Shown: piece by piece, positions 11,991-24,400 of the stretch
How positions within the stretch are numbered: the stretch's first letter is position 1
Layout of the letters: the number at the start of each line of letters is the position of its first letter
Assembly (NCBI RefSeq): GCF_020921035.1
Contig: NC_063152.1
Location: 27,713,903-27,777,902 of the forward strand
Direction: 5' to 3'
Origin: Rhodamnia argentea
Taxonomy: Eukaryota; Streptophyta; Magnoliopsida; Myrtales; Myrtaceae
Length of the DNA stretch: 64,000 nt
Made by a program: the position numbers and the translations under genes
The notes under the pieces: generated by a model
Seen by the model: only the letters and a program-made list of their open reading frames with translations
What the model was told of the DNA's origin: nothing
Database searches by the model: none

Positions 11991-12981
11991 TGTTGAGAAA
12001 ACCCTCCTTCCGAATATTTTGATTTTGACAAAACTATCATTATTCAGATAGAATTTGTATAATGTTTATAAACTTTTATTGCGGGATGAACGAGTGAACA
12101 AAAGCTCATATTGATCCCAATCTGACATTCGGACTCAAATAGTAGTTGTCATGTATTTGCTTCTCAAGTCGTTCGGATGGAAAATGTTACCGCCTCCGAA
12201 GACTTGTTCTTTTGAAGATTTACGTGACATGTCAGCAAGGACTTTATTGAAGCTCAAAGTCACTATTTAAAGTCCGTTCGGCTTCAAAGAGTTTCCACTT
12301 CTAAATACTGTTTTTGAATAATGTTCGGATTATATAATATCTTTCACACTGATTCTCAAGACCCACATTTGGCGGGTTTCCGATATTGGCGGCATCTTTT
12401 AGTTGTATGGGCGATCGAATCCGAAAAGTTTAGACTCAACTCCAATGGCTACCATATCTTCCCAAATACGGTCTCGTTTAATCATAATTGATGACATACA
12501 ATCTATGATTGAAGAGCGATCCTTTGAAGGCTTGTCCAACGAGTAGTTTGGAAGTAAAGGAGTATAAAGAAGATCCATGGTGACCAGCAGAGAGTGATCG
12601 GGACATATAATTTCAAAGTGCTTGAGTTATTCAGATTCACATACTTATTTTCGAGAGTTAAATATATTATCTCGGATAGGTTTTGTAAGAGCGATTGAGA
12701 GTGATAATCTCTTATAACCTCTATTATTTCATATAGTGGAATCCAACCATTCGGTTGTCATCGTGGGAGAGTGGACATAGGCCTAACAAGTTGAACCACT
12801 ATAACATTGCATGCAATCTTCTCTTCCCCGAACTCATATTATTGTGTTTAAATCACTCGCACGCTTTCTTACTAATTCTATTCGGATTGTGTTTTGAAAT
12901 TGTTTTTATTCCACATTAAGTTTCAAAATTGTTCAGAATCACATATTCACCCTCTTCTAGGTGATATTGCTAGATACAACA
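11991..12981 (+). repeat. 3' LTR of the Sirevirus-like element
   Basis: 991 bases from TGTTGAG to ACAACA. Its first third is repeated at 5752-6084. The 3' part contains a stretch with gtggac and ggcctaac and the caccctcttctaggt end block that are common in Sirevirus LTRs. It is followed by the target-site copy gactc. Confidence 0.85.
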
Positions 12982-13300
12982 GACTCATTATCCATGAGCC
13001 CATCTGCTATAAGTCCATGCTCTACCCCCACCATATGAGCCCCAATTGGTTGAGGCCATGTGGAGGAGAAGTGCCAGTGCAATTAGGTGGGTGAAGTGAA
13101 GGGAAAATGGGAAGAAGTGTCAAAAAAAAGTTTTCAATCTATTGCATTTGTGTCAATTCAATCTTAAACCATTTTTTATGTCAATTCAATCGTAAATCTT
13201 TTTTTGATGTCAATTCATTCCTAAACCTTTTGCATTGATGCTAATTCAATCCTAAACCTTTTGTATTTGTACTAATTCGATTAGCTGGTTTAGGGCTAAA
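12982..13300. repeat. Host flank and short tandem repeat
   Basis: The first ~140 bases are the host flank of the insertion. From about 13149 a 28-31 base unit, roughly tcaattcaatcctaaacctt, recurs about five times, starting near 13153, 13181, 13210, 13241 and 13272. The units are imperfect. No gene is visible. Confidence 0.65.
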
Positions 13301-14370
13301 TTGGTACCAATGAAAAAAGTTTAGGACCGAATCACGTAAAAAATGATTACTTAAGTGCCTCCGATGAAATATTCTCGCGGGAATGACATTTTAAAAAACA
13401 TAAGTCCACGTGAACTTCTACACTTTAAAATAAATCAAATTTAAATTTAAAAATTAGCTAAAAAATAAATTTTAAATTACAAACTTTACTTAAAATAAAA
13501 TTAAAAATAGGCCTAAAAATTTAATAGAAAAGTGTTAAGAAGGGTGGAGAATCATACCACGAGGCCTTGTGCTGCCACTCCACTAGCGCCGGCAATGGTC
13601 GGTGGTGGTAGAGCATGACCGGCGGGGTCGCCGAGCCAACGTCGGTTTGGTGCTGCGTTTACCCCTTTTTTTAGTTTTTAGCTTTTTTTTTTGTTAATTT
13701 TTAAGCTAAATTTTCAACTTATTTTAAATATAATTTTCATTTTAATTTTTTTTATAATTTTTCTTTTTTAAAATATAATTTAAATAAAACCTATATTACA
13801 AATTGAATTTGAACCAAACAGACGTCGTATTAACCACGTCATTGCCATGTAGAAGAGAGAAACTATTAGAAAACGTCATCATTTTTTTGAGTCACACAAA
13901 AATACTTGTTTGCACCAATTTGATAAAATTTAGAACTTGATTACATTTTTTTTAATTTTTAGGATTTAATTCCACTTTCTTGATAATTTTTAGGACCTAT
14001 ATTGAACATATCCTTTTTTTAAAAATTTTTACCTTTCTCAATTTTTTTAACTAATTAAGTTTGTATTTTTTTGTTTTTTCAAATTTTTAGCTTTTTTTAT
14101 TTTGTAAACTAATTTATTTTTTATTTTTAATATTTTTTTCAATTTTTAGCTTTTTTTATTGCTAACTTGGCCTCTAGAAAGCCACGTCCGCTTCAAATAT
14201 TAGTAAAATAATGTCACGTTGGAATTCCCGTAATACATATCGGAGTTGGCACTCAAACGATCATTTTTCAAAAAAATTGGCACTTAAATAATCCGAATGA
14301 AACTTTTGGCACCAAAGTGATCTTCGTACACAACTTTTGGCACTTATAGTGTTCTTTTCTCCAATTTGCT
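13301..14370. repeat. AT-rich repeat element, copy 1
   Basis: Long A/T-rich runs surround a GC-rich island (13560-13640). The right part carries an irregular tandem repeat built on ttggcact(c/t)aa (about 14250-14350), ending in a segment with cgtacacaacttttggcact. The same ending occurs at 19525-19560. This looks like a non-autonomous repeat family; I cannot name the superfamily and see no coding sequence. Confidence 0.45.
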
Positions 14371-15290
14371 CACACTATGATAAGACAACCGAAAGGCTAG
14401 GAAGCAATAGAAATGGCTCGCATAAGTGCCATAGCTTCCGTGGATGCCGAAAAAGTTGAAGTGGTAGCCGAAAAATCTAACGTGGCACCGGCGAACCACT
14501 TTTTCGAACATATTAATGTACGAGTGTAATTTTTCATAATTTTCTTATTTTAATTTTTTTTTTTTTGGGTTCTTTCATGGTTTTTGCCCATTGGTCTGCG
14601 AGGGTCCCCGGCGACCCTCGTCGGCCACTACCGGCCGGCCCTAAGGCAAGGGCGGGCTTGCCCCGCCAAGGTGAGGCAGCGACGGCCGTGGGCAACGGCC
14701 GTCGCGACCTCGGTTGCCCGCGCGAGGGAGCGAAGGCCCTTGCCCGATTTGAGCGAGGGTCCTCATGGCCCTACCGGCCACCACCGGTCGGCACTAAGGC
14801 AAGCGCTAGCTCGCCCTACCTCAGCAAAACTGTAACCCGATGATTGAACCCCGAACCCACCTCCTCCCGTAGATCCAAGGAGCAAAAACCAAATCCCAAC
14901 AACCCTAAAAATCAAGACTTTAGTTCAAGCACCGGCGAAACCGAGTCGATTTTCGCCGCAACCAGCCACAAAGGAACCCTAATTCATAGAATCAACACCA
15001 AAGAAGAGGATCGATTCCATGAACCGACACGTAATCCACCAAGGGTGCGACGGCCGCGCCGGGTTTAGGTCCGGGCCCCCTCGCCCGTGGCCGACGGGGC
15101 CGCGAGGACCCTCGCCCGGATCCGATGAAGGCATTTGCGCCCTCGCCCGTGGCCACAGATGCTTTGACGGCTGTCGCCTAGAGCGATCATAGCCTCGTCG
15201 ACCCCGGGTGAGCCGGCCGATGCCCCTAGGCAGGTCGATCGTGGCCGGCGAAGGTCACCGAGGTCCCTAGCCGGCCAAGCCTATGGAAAT
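14371..15290. repeat. GC-rich repeat block, probably the left part of copy 2
   Basis: After an AT-rich lead-in, 14580-15290 is strongly GC-rich with reiterated ggcgaccctcg, ccggccac and tcgcccgtggcc segments. The short ORFs here are products of base composition. By analogy with copy 1 (GC-rich core, AT-rich tract, ggcact repeats) this block probably joins 19262-19570 across the mitochondrial-like insertion. Confidence 0.4.
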
Positions 15291-18200
15291 GCCTCAAAAA
15301 TATCAAATAGCGCAGGTGGCCCTCTAGAATGGAGTTAGGGCAGTGCTCTCACTTACGGGAAATGAGAGGGGCTCGCGGACTAACCACTTTGGCGGTTCAC
15401 GGCGGAAAGAACCATTCAAAAATCTGGGATTGCGTGAATGCCGAGACCGGCATAACCTAAAGTAAAGGCTCTTCCCGAGTGTAAGAGTGAAGAGTTTACT
15501 AATAGTCTACGATTCACGAAATATCAATAAGAGAAGAAAAGTTCATTCACTATCTCGCAACTTGTTGGTTAGTAAGAAAGTCAACTCGGTTCAACCGTAA
15601 AGCAAACCGTTTCAGTTAATAGAATCATTGTTTTCATGATCGTTAATATAGGTTTGAAGTGAATCTCCGAACGAAAGGAAGTCAACGATGGAGACCGATT
15701 TCTGCCAATATGTGCAAAGGTGAGGTTTTATTTTAACAATCAATTGTTTGAACAATTGAGGAGCGGAAGCCACCACCCTTCCACATAGAGGGATACTCGA
15801 CCCTCAATAAAGAGGTTTTGGTTCTATTCGATTGAAAGCGCGACCCACCATGGGAGCTTCGGATGACCATATAAAAAAAAAAGTCTCCGATCTAGCGAAA
15901 CATTCACTAGTATACAATTCAACCCTACTTAGCCCTACCTAAGACGGAGCAAGCATTTCCCTAGTCCGTCCGGCGTACCCTTAGCCTGATGATGCTATGG
16001 TCTCGAGGCAAGGAGTCGATTGCCTTCCTTACGGGGTTGGGGAGGATGCCAGCATATAAATTCTTCTATTTGGTGTTTAACCTTTTCTTGCCTTACAACT
16101 AGGTAGTAAAATTCTCTTGCTTTGGAAAGAAAAAAAGTAAAATCAAGTATCTGCTGCAGTGAAAGTCCTTTTTTGAGATTGACTAGAAATATCATAAGAG
16201 AAGAAAGATCATAGTCCAAGTCTAAAACGAGAGTCTAGCCCCGGAGCTAGGGATTAAGGTAGGTTTGGGTATAGCAAGAGTTGAACCTGCACATCCAATT
16301 TCGGGATAAGGAAAAGCAAGAGCAAGAACCAGTCTACTTATAGATAATAGTAAGCTAATTAAGGAAAGTGGAGGCAGTCTCTGTCTATTAAGAATTCGAG
16401 ATCTCGGGTTGAGGAAGTAGCAATAGTCGAAGTCACGGTGGAAAGATAACCTAATTCGAGTATTAGGCGAACTTTCACATGCACTTGCTCCGGCTTCTTA
16501 AGAAAGATTGAGACTTTTAGACAAGCTTTCAAGTGGCAAAAGCACCATGGGCAAGCACTAGTTCCGGAACTTAAACTCTCGTTTGAGCAAGCGAGTCGAG
16601 TCGAGAAATGATGGTGGTAAAAGGAATCGGAACTTCTTCGGTCTTCCTAGCCTTTTGCTTTCGGACTTCGACGCTGTAAATTAACTCCTCACCTTCTTGC
16701 CTTACTAACTATAGCGCTAGCTGCACCAACCGAACGAACCAATTGCTTTTAAAATGACTTTGCCGTTCATTATTAAAGGAATCCTAAGGTGACTCTGCAA
16801 CCTTCACGGGGAGAACAGGAAGAGACCGCAGGCACATGAGTCCGAACGCTATGTTGAATATGCTATCAACACTACATTACGTAGATACCTATGTAGGTAA
16901 GGTGTCGGTCGGTCCTAGAAACGGAAAAAAAGAAAGACGAGATAGAAGGGAAAAAGAAAAGCGAAAAACTTTCCGGAGGGAGGAAAGACCTTACAGAGGA
17001 GACATGGTAGGCGATTGGGAAGCCGGTATTCTTACTCTAATTTCTAGTTCTAGACACCGAGAATGGAAGACCAACGACCAATAAAGCCGCTGGAGAAGTG
17101 TTTGAGGCAGAAGGTATCCATTGATGTACCTTTAGTTTAGCATCCACTTTTGTGCTCTGACGGCTCAACATGAAGATGCTTATGAGACGCTACTCGGAAA
17201 ACATTAGCGACAAGCAGCCTACTATAGTAGGGCCCCGCTTAACCCATCGCAAACTTCGTTCACTGTGTGATAAAAATAGAAAGTATAGTTTTTACACGGG
17301 AACAGAATGAGCCGGAGCGAAGGAGGAATTGTACCACAACTTGCTTCGAGACCGAAAGGAAAAGTGATCATATTCCTCATTGCTCACGAAAGATAGGATT
17401 GGAGTTTTCTTACCTTTTCATCTCCGATCGGGTAAGAAAATTTTTACCTTTCTCGGCTTAACGACTCTTCGGCCTAAAGACTGCTCTTTAAAACTTCATC
17501 TGCGGCCTCTCTTAAAAAAGACGATATCCTTTATTCAAAGTACCAAAGCCCACCCAAAAGAAAGAACGAGTTGAAGCGGATTCTCGGAATGCCTTTAAGT
17601 CCATTCTTGGTCGCTTCGCCTATCTATTCTATGTTGGCCGGCTCGGAGACATCAGAGGAAGACCATCATCTCTATCCGGGTACGATCATAGCTTCATTCA
17701 TTCGTTGAACCTTGGGGATAACCATTAACATTGAGGTCAATCAAAGGGGGGAAGGAAGAATGGAAAGGGGGATGGGCAAGGTCCGGAAAGCCCTCACTTT
17801 ATTGATGGGACATTTTGAGCCGCTTTTCCTTTCACTCCCACCCCCCACCCATCCCCCCCTCGGTTCTGGTTCGGGAAAGGGTCAAGGCAATGATCTTACT
17901 TCGAAGCAATCTCTGGAGTTTTCCCTTATCCGAACGAGTCTTGCAAGAAAATAGGATTTCATATTGAGCTCCAAATATTCGCTATCGGGATAGGATGGCT
18001 CCTACCAGCTCTCCCCCCCTAAGAACCGCATGTGCGAGTTCCCCCGCATACGGCTCAAGTGGCGAAGGCCCTTTCCTTCGCTCTTGGTAAGCGCTTCGCT
18101 GGAGCCAAGCTTACTGCTAGCCTATCGGCTAGAGCCAAGCTTCGACCGCGATCGCTTGTCACTTTTGGCCACCTTATTCCGTCACCCGAGATCCAAGTCA

Positions 18201-19261
18201 GCACCGGCAAAGATCTCTTGATTCCTCGCGGCCGGGCCGCTTGATGAATGACTGCACCACTAGGAATAGAAGCCCGAAGCCGTCTAAAGGCGGTTCGTCT
18301 AAGGAGCGGGCCTCTTTCTTTTACTTTGAGTGCCGAGACAAAGATCTCTCTCCAAGATCGTATAAGACGAGAGCCCCTCCCCTTAGTTTGAGTTATAGCC
18401 CTTGCTCTTTTGTAGGCTTTTTTTGATTTATTGAACCTCTTAGACCATTCATGGGCGTGAACCTACCTTCAAAGGCGAAGAATTGGGCTCAACTTCAATC
18501 CAATAGTCTAAGACTGATTCGATCAAATGGTGAAGGCTCCGTCACCGGTCGGTGAATTGAGTGGTCTCCTCTTTTCTGATCGACCCGAACTCTTTGTCTT
18601 CCTCTGATCTAGTCCCGATCAAGGATCCCGAAACGCAAATTCCCAGTGTTCCTTATTTTATTTGTGAAAAAATGAACAAAGAGTTTTTCATCATAATGTA
18701 GTATAAGCAAATGGATAGGGCGATGAGTTAACCTCCTTCCATAAGCCTTGTGCCCCGTTTCATTTCATCTTTTATGAAATTCTTCTCAACAAAAGGGGAT
18801 AGGGACTTCATTCAATTCAGCTAGAAAGAGGGCACTTATCGAACACTAACCCAATCTATAATGGATTGAAGGAAAAAAACGAAATGCATAAAAAAATTCC
18901 TTTTCGAAAGAGGGAAAGATTGCTCCTAAATGCGGCCATTCTAATTTCATGTCGTAGAGGTAAAAGATTTAGAAGAAGGTGAAGAAGATAAGTTAGATTT
19001 ATACTACTATAAGTACTCATGCTTCTCAAATCCAAGGAGATTCGGGTAGGGGCTGCAGAGATCTTTCCTCAAATTCAAACATGAAAACCTTAACCACCTA
19101 TGATTCCTTTCTTTTTTCAAATTATGCATATACTTTATTTTCCTTTCTTCTTAGACTTTATAGGACCAAGTAATCCCGAGACAGAACATAGCCATCCCTG
19201 GACTCAATAAAGTCTCAAGGGAACTCTTAGGTCCTTCTCTTGCCTTAGAATAATCAAGTAC
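15291..19261. other. Probable mitochondrial DNA insertion (NUMT)
   Basis: About 4 kb with balanced base composition, unlike the AT-rich and GC-rich repeats on both sides. It contains a well-formed group II intron domain V (18023-18056, minus strand), and its short directly repeated segments such as gagccaagctt (near 18110 and 18130) fit plant mitochondrial intergenic DNA. No long ORF is open, and I could not identify an exon next to the intron remnant. Both borders are approximate, set where composition changes. A plastid origin is less likely because the domain V sequence does not look like the common plastid form. Confidence 0.5.
18023..18056 (-). ncRNA. Group II intron domain V
   Basis: Read on the minus strand, the 34 bases begin GAGCCGTATGCGGG and end CGCACATGCGGTTC. 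The two arms pair into the domain V hairpin, with the conserved AGC triad near the base and a four-base tip. A possible domain VI follows (to about 17985). Plant mitochondrial and plastid introns have this element; in nuclear DNA it marks organelle-derived sequence. It is a relic here. Confidence 0.75.
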
Positions 19262-19570
19262 TCACTCTCTTCTAAAAAAAATAAGAAAAAATCCAGAAAA
19301 AATCCAGAAAAATATCAAAAAAATAAAAAATAAGAAAAATTCTAGAAAATATTTAAAAATTTTAAAAAATCCACGTGTCATTAAAAAATAAATAAATAAA
19401 AAGTTGAAGTAGGACGATTTGCCGAAATTGGCACTCAAGTGATCGACTTTCGTCGGAAGTAGCACTCAAGTAATTGATTTTTAAAAGTTATGGCACTCAA
19501 GGGAGCGAAAAAAATTATAGCACTCAAGTGAGCGCCGTACAAAAGTTGTGGCATTTGTGATGTACTTACC
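19262..19570. repeat. Right end of the interrupted AT-rich repeat, copy 2
   Basis: An A-rich tract of repeated aaaaatccag units (19265-19400) is followed by a tandem repeat built on ggcactcaagtgatcg (19430-19530). The end resembles 14330-14370: both have cgtaca, then a(a/c)(a/c)ttgtggca or acttttggca. Confidence 0.45.
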
Positions 19571-20384
19571 CCAAAATGGCTCATTGTGATTTAAGTAGTC
19601 TATGCTAATAGTTGCAAACAATCCAACCTCAAGAAATGTAGCACCTGGGAAAATGATTGATCTTTTTGCTTCCCTTGTTTCCAAGATGGCTAACGTCCTT
19701 ATCCATAATTTGTTAAGTTGTCATACTCCCTATCGACATGAAGGTACATGGGTCCCGTTTCACACCGAACGAGCGAAGATCCGAAGGACCCGCGCCTGTG
19801 GGAGTCTCAAGAGGGCGGCGTTCCTTGGATATTAGAGGGCTTTTATAGTTTAAGCCTATAATTTTTCATAAGTAGTTTGAGCATGATACCATGAATATCT
19901 ACGGTTATATATACTCTTTTTTGCTTGTAATTTAGTGATGTAAACGAGATGTGCGAAGCGCTAATTATAATGAAATCATCTGCTGGACGCAGCCTTGATT
20001 TAAGTGTGAACCAAGATAAAATCTTGTATCTTGATTTCTTTTTCTTGTTTTTACGATTTACTTCGTTGTGATTATGTGTTGAATGCTAACACTTATGCAT
20101 ACACATCATTAGGCCATTCCTTTCGAAACCCAAACTAGAATTTCAGTGTCACCCATCTAATGTCAGATGTGCACAACTCTTATGCTTCATGTCTTCCTAA
20201 TGCAATAGGTTTATGATTTTTTTAATACTTTTCTCTCTAAAATTTGATCCACACGATCTTTAAAGCGTCCAAAGCCTCATCAAGATCAAATAGTCATGTC
20301 GTGAGTCTCATTCATGAATCTTTAAGATTTTCTTATTCAACATGAGTCAATGGAGAGGTTCTTTTTTTTTTTTTTAGAGAGAGG
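19571..20384. other. Unassigned intergenic sequence
   Basis: Balanced to AT-rich sequence with one 77-codon ORF (19602-19835) that I do not recognise and that has no intron or promoter support. Nothing here can be annotated with confidence. Confidence 0.4.
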
Positions 20385-21060
20385 GGTTCCAAATAAGGTT
20401 CCCAAATGTCATCATTTTTTCAAATAAGGGCTTGAAGTTTGTATTATTTGAAATAATGACTTGAAGTGCCATTATTGTTTCAAATAAGGGCCTCCAATGG
20501 ATATTATTTTGAATAAGGGTCTAAAGTGGCCATATCATTCTCAAAAAAGGACATCTCATTAGTTGGTTAGGGGCATTTTCACCATTTACTCTCTTTTTTC
20601 TTAGCTTTTTTTCCTCCTTTTCTTTTTAGAAATTTTAAAAAAAAAATCACAAGCGGGAGGCAATCCTCTCACCTATGGACACTGCCCCTCTGCGATAGCT
20701 ATTGGCAACCACGCCAACCGGAGACGAGGGCCACCCACCCTCACTAGGGTCCGGCCAAGGGCAGCGGCTCTCATCCGGATCTAGGAGAGGATCGCGGCCC
20801 TCTCTAGGCTCTAGTGAGGGCCGGCGGGCCCTCGCCTCTAATCGGCGGTGGGGCGGCGTCCACGACCCTCTCGCCTATGGTTCTTTTTTTTTTTTTGTAT
20901 TTTAATTTTTAGTTTTTTATTTCTTAATTTATTTAAAAATTAAGTTAAAATAAATTTTGACGAAAATGCCCTTGATTGGTCCGAATATTTGAGTGGCTGG
21001 TTGGCCGACGAGATCATACCCTTATTTGAAACAATTGTGCCTACTTCCAGCTCTTTTTTT
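20385..21060. repeat. Repeat element with caaataaggg tandem units and GC-rich core
   Basis: About four irregular units of the type caaataagggcttgaagt lie at 20389-20560, a GC-rich core at 20650-20880, then an AT-rich tract and the inverted motif cccttatttgaaacaa (21019-21035). The outer motifs are in inverted orientation, so this could be a non-autonomous DNA element. A related array occurs at 40690-40830 in the opposite orientation. Confidence 0.5.
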
Positions 21061-21438
21061 GAATTTTTTTTCCAATTGAATTGTCAAGTGAGAAAAGAAA
21101 ATACAAGAGTCAAAAGGAGGAGTCTTCAATTTGTATATTTGGAAAAATACAAGGAGTGTATTATATAATCAAATAATCTCGCCGGCACAGATATCAAGAC
21201 AAGAGACACAACCATTTTCCAAAGAGAAACAGGGTCGCAGTGTGAGGTGGGAATCAATCCCCCGTCGTCGTCTCTCATGTTATCATGTCAAAGCTTAACC
21301 GGCATCGTTGTACCATCGCATTGTTCGCCGGCATCTCCCTCTTCGCGGTCCGGCCGTTTGCCGAGGATGTCTACTCATCCGACGCTTCCTGATCGTCCCC
21401 TTCACCTCCTTCTCAAATGCCACGAATTGCCGATTGAG

Positions 21439-24400
21439 ATGGAGTCCTCATCATCATCAGAAAAGCATGATGAGGTCGATGACGATGAGAAACCAGAGCG
21501 GGTTGTCCATGCGCCCCGGCAAAAGTTCATCCCTGTCACTAAGGCACAGCTTTTGGACGCCATTTTGATGACCGCGTTCGACAATCAGGATGAAGCCCTT
21601 CAATTTCTCAATGTATCTCGGTAAGACTTCCTCTCTACTCCTCATCTTCAACGTCCGCACTGTATCGCGAAAAACTTGATGGTAGTTCCTCACTCGTTTA
21701 GGTGTTTGGACGCCATTATTCATGCTGAACATAAAGTGGTTTTGGAAGACATGCGGGCTGATTATTCCATCATTTCGGGTTTCACGGAAAAGGAGGAAAC
21801 GGTTGATGGGAGGCACGGTGAGCACGTCGCCGATAAGATGAAGTCTGACGCGACCTCGAATGGAGCGGAAGGTAAGATAGAAGTTGAGGAGCAGTTTCCT
21901 CTAGTGTCCGCTACTATGTTGAAGAAACTGGTTGGTTCTTCTGGAAACAATAGGAGGAAATGCAGTGGTGATCCATCCAGGTTAGTAATGATGCCATAAA
22001 GCGGCAAACATGCTTCAAAATTCAAGTGAATTAAGTATCTCATTGAGTCACCATTAATTTGCTATTCCAGTTCATGCTCAGGAAAATCTGACTCACAACG
22101 GCCATTTTTGTTAGAGTTGCTGTGGCCACTCGTTTCCAGCGGGCTTTCATGCAACTTCTCTCTAATGCACAGTTTGAAGAACTATCGGCTAGCGATTTAA
22201 TGTTGACATCCGCATTGAATACCGACTATCTTCTTACGTTGCCCATATATGTTGACTGGAAGAGAGCTTCAAAGGCCAATGCTATAATATACAGGTAAAC
22301 ATATCCCAAAGGTGTTTGAAGTTTGATACTTCACCAATTTCGGAAATGCCAACTGAAAAGATGTACTTCTGTTGGACAATTTTCATTCAAATAACCTTGT
22401 CGCAACGCAATCCACTGTTGCATTATTTTCCTTTGACTCATCATGTACTAGAGTGCCTGCTACATGTCAGCTTATCAAGTGTGTGAAGAAGCTGCTCAGA
22501 TGAGAGTGCATGCTCTGTTCTTACAAACAAACACTTGGGCAAATTGGGACTGTGGGAACCCGATACAACATACATTGGTAATGCTAAACGCATAACTATA
22601 ACTACAGAGTGTGTGTTGCTGATCCCACTTAGTGGGATAAGAGGCTAGTTTCCCTTACAGCTAAAGCAACCAAGAAGTTTGGCTATACTTCTATTAAGTT
22701 GGGTTTCCATTTCTGAGCTCTGCCACTATATCTCGAGTTATTTAGATTTTTACTCTGCCAGTGTAGAATCATTAAACTCAGATTGTACTGCTAATTGCTT
22801 TATATTAATACAGTCCAGTAAATAAGAAGGTGTTTGGATGTCTTACAGACCTTCTTTACTAATATACTGACAGTAAAATTTTATTTGTTGATCTGTCTAA
22901 TTGTTCTAACTAAGGACATCAGTTGGATATTCTTTTCAGTCAATGGATCTTTACCTTAGTTGTGGGAAAAATTTGTAACTTCTCTGCAGCAGTGAGCTAT
23001 ATGAAGATGCTGTCTTTCTCATTTGCGATCTCTTCAGTGAATCTACATAGATGACTTGCTATTGGCTTACATTTTCTTTCCAGTCTATCATTATCACCTC
23101 GTATCATGCAGGCGGGGTTATGCAACTGAGAGGCAGAAGGGCCTACTGTTAGTTGAAAAATTGGATTACATACAGTCCAAACTTCTGCAAGGAATTCTCG
23201 TTACCATATCAAAACCATTGGGGAAGCTTGGGGCGTGGGTGATTGAGGTCATTCTTTTCTCTGCAGCATGTTTTTACACCCAAGGGCCTCATCTTTTCTT
23301 TGTAATTACCGAATGCTTGTAGATATAAGTGTAGACTGTATTTGTTTAGTTCAGTAGAAACATGCTTTTCATTCTGGAATTCTTTTTTCTACAGAACAAT
23401 AAAATCTAAAGAACTTTTTGGATAGCAAGAATATAGAGTGAAGGTTTGAAATTTCAAAAGATGAAAGGAGAATTGTGGAGATGGAAGTTCAAGAGCAAAA
23501 CTAATTTGATAGGAATCTTTTGGCCCCATATGAGTGTAGATTTCTTTTTCCATGGATAAGCTTGTTACGTATCCATGGAAGCTGTTTCGAAATATGATAA
23601 CGATGTTTTTTTAAGCGATTATAATTGAAATGATAATTTTAGAAGATTTCTGTTAGTTGACAAAATACTTCAAAACAGCTGTTTTGAACAATGACAGCAT
23701 TTTTTGAAAAGTCTATACATACTTACCTTACCAAAAAAAAAAAACAAAGACAGCATTTCATTTGTTGCAAAATAAATATAATATATATATTGAATTTTTT
23801 GTGCTGAAAAATCTAAATTTCCTTAGTGTGTCACAAGCACACTCTGTACTATATTATTTCCCATGAAAAGAGAAAATGATGGTTTGTAATTTTGTGAACC
23901 AAACATACTCGAAGGTTTTTTGAGGCTTGCCCTTTGGGTTCTGCAATTTAAGAAATGTGATTCTCTTAGTAATGTGTAAAGTCCACATAATGCAATTCTT
24001 CTCTAGGAACTTGCTTCAAAATGCAAAAGAGATGAAGTTAAAATCACGTTTTTACTTGTGTCAAGATGTACTTCCTAACAGAAAGAAAGGACAATATCTG
24101 AATACGAATTGCCCTTAACATAAGCATCATCTGCTTTTCTCCCTTTAGAGAATAAGGCTTAATTTTATTGTGTTAAACAGAAACTGAAAGATTCTTATTC
24201 AACTGAAGAAATCAGTGATTGGACAAAGAAGTTTAAGCAGTGGGTTTTAGAGGCTTCTGACTTGCAGAACTCAGATTTTCCAGAGATGCTTGATGGTACC
24301 TTTGAAGTAGGATCGCAGTTAAATCAGGAGCTCCCTATCTGGCTTGCAGCCCAAAAGGCAGTGACGCGTTATGAAGGCATCTTATCGTCAACTGGACCTC

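Larger units (their letters stand above)
5752..12981 (+). mobile_element. Sirevirus-like copia element, gag-pol deleted, nested insertion
   Basis: The boundary evidence is a perfect 5-bp duplication, gactc at 5747-5751 and 12982-12986. The 3' LTR is complete (11991-12981). Only the first 333 bases of the 5' LTR remain, followed by a gypsy-type LTR. No gag, protease, integrase or RT is present. What remains internally is a long broken ORF (8698-11551) and repeated polypurine tracts. A third ORF downstream of pol and multiplied polypurine tracts are known Sirevirus traits; the lineage call is an inference from these, because the pol domain that would settle it is missing. Confidence 0.78.

Noticed and set aside
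14565-15068. Three ORFs in GC-rich DNA
   Set aside because: GC-rich composition removes stop codons by chance, and the sequence is a repeat.
16836-17084. 82-codon ORF in the mitochondrial-like block
   Set aside because: The Lys/Arg/Glu-rich translation matches no mitochondrial gene I know, and plant mitochondrial intergenic DNA has many such frames.
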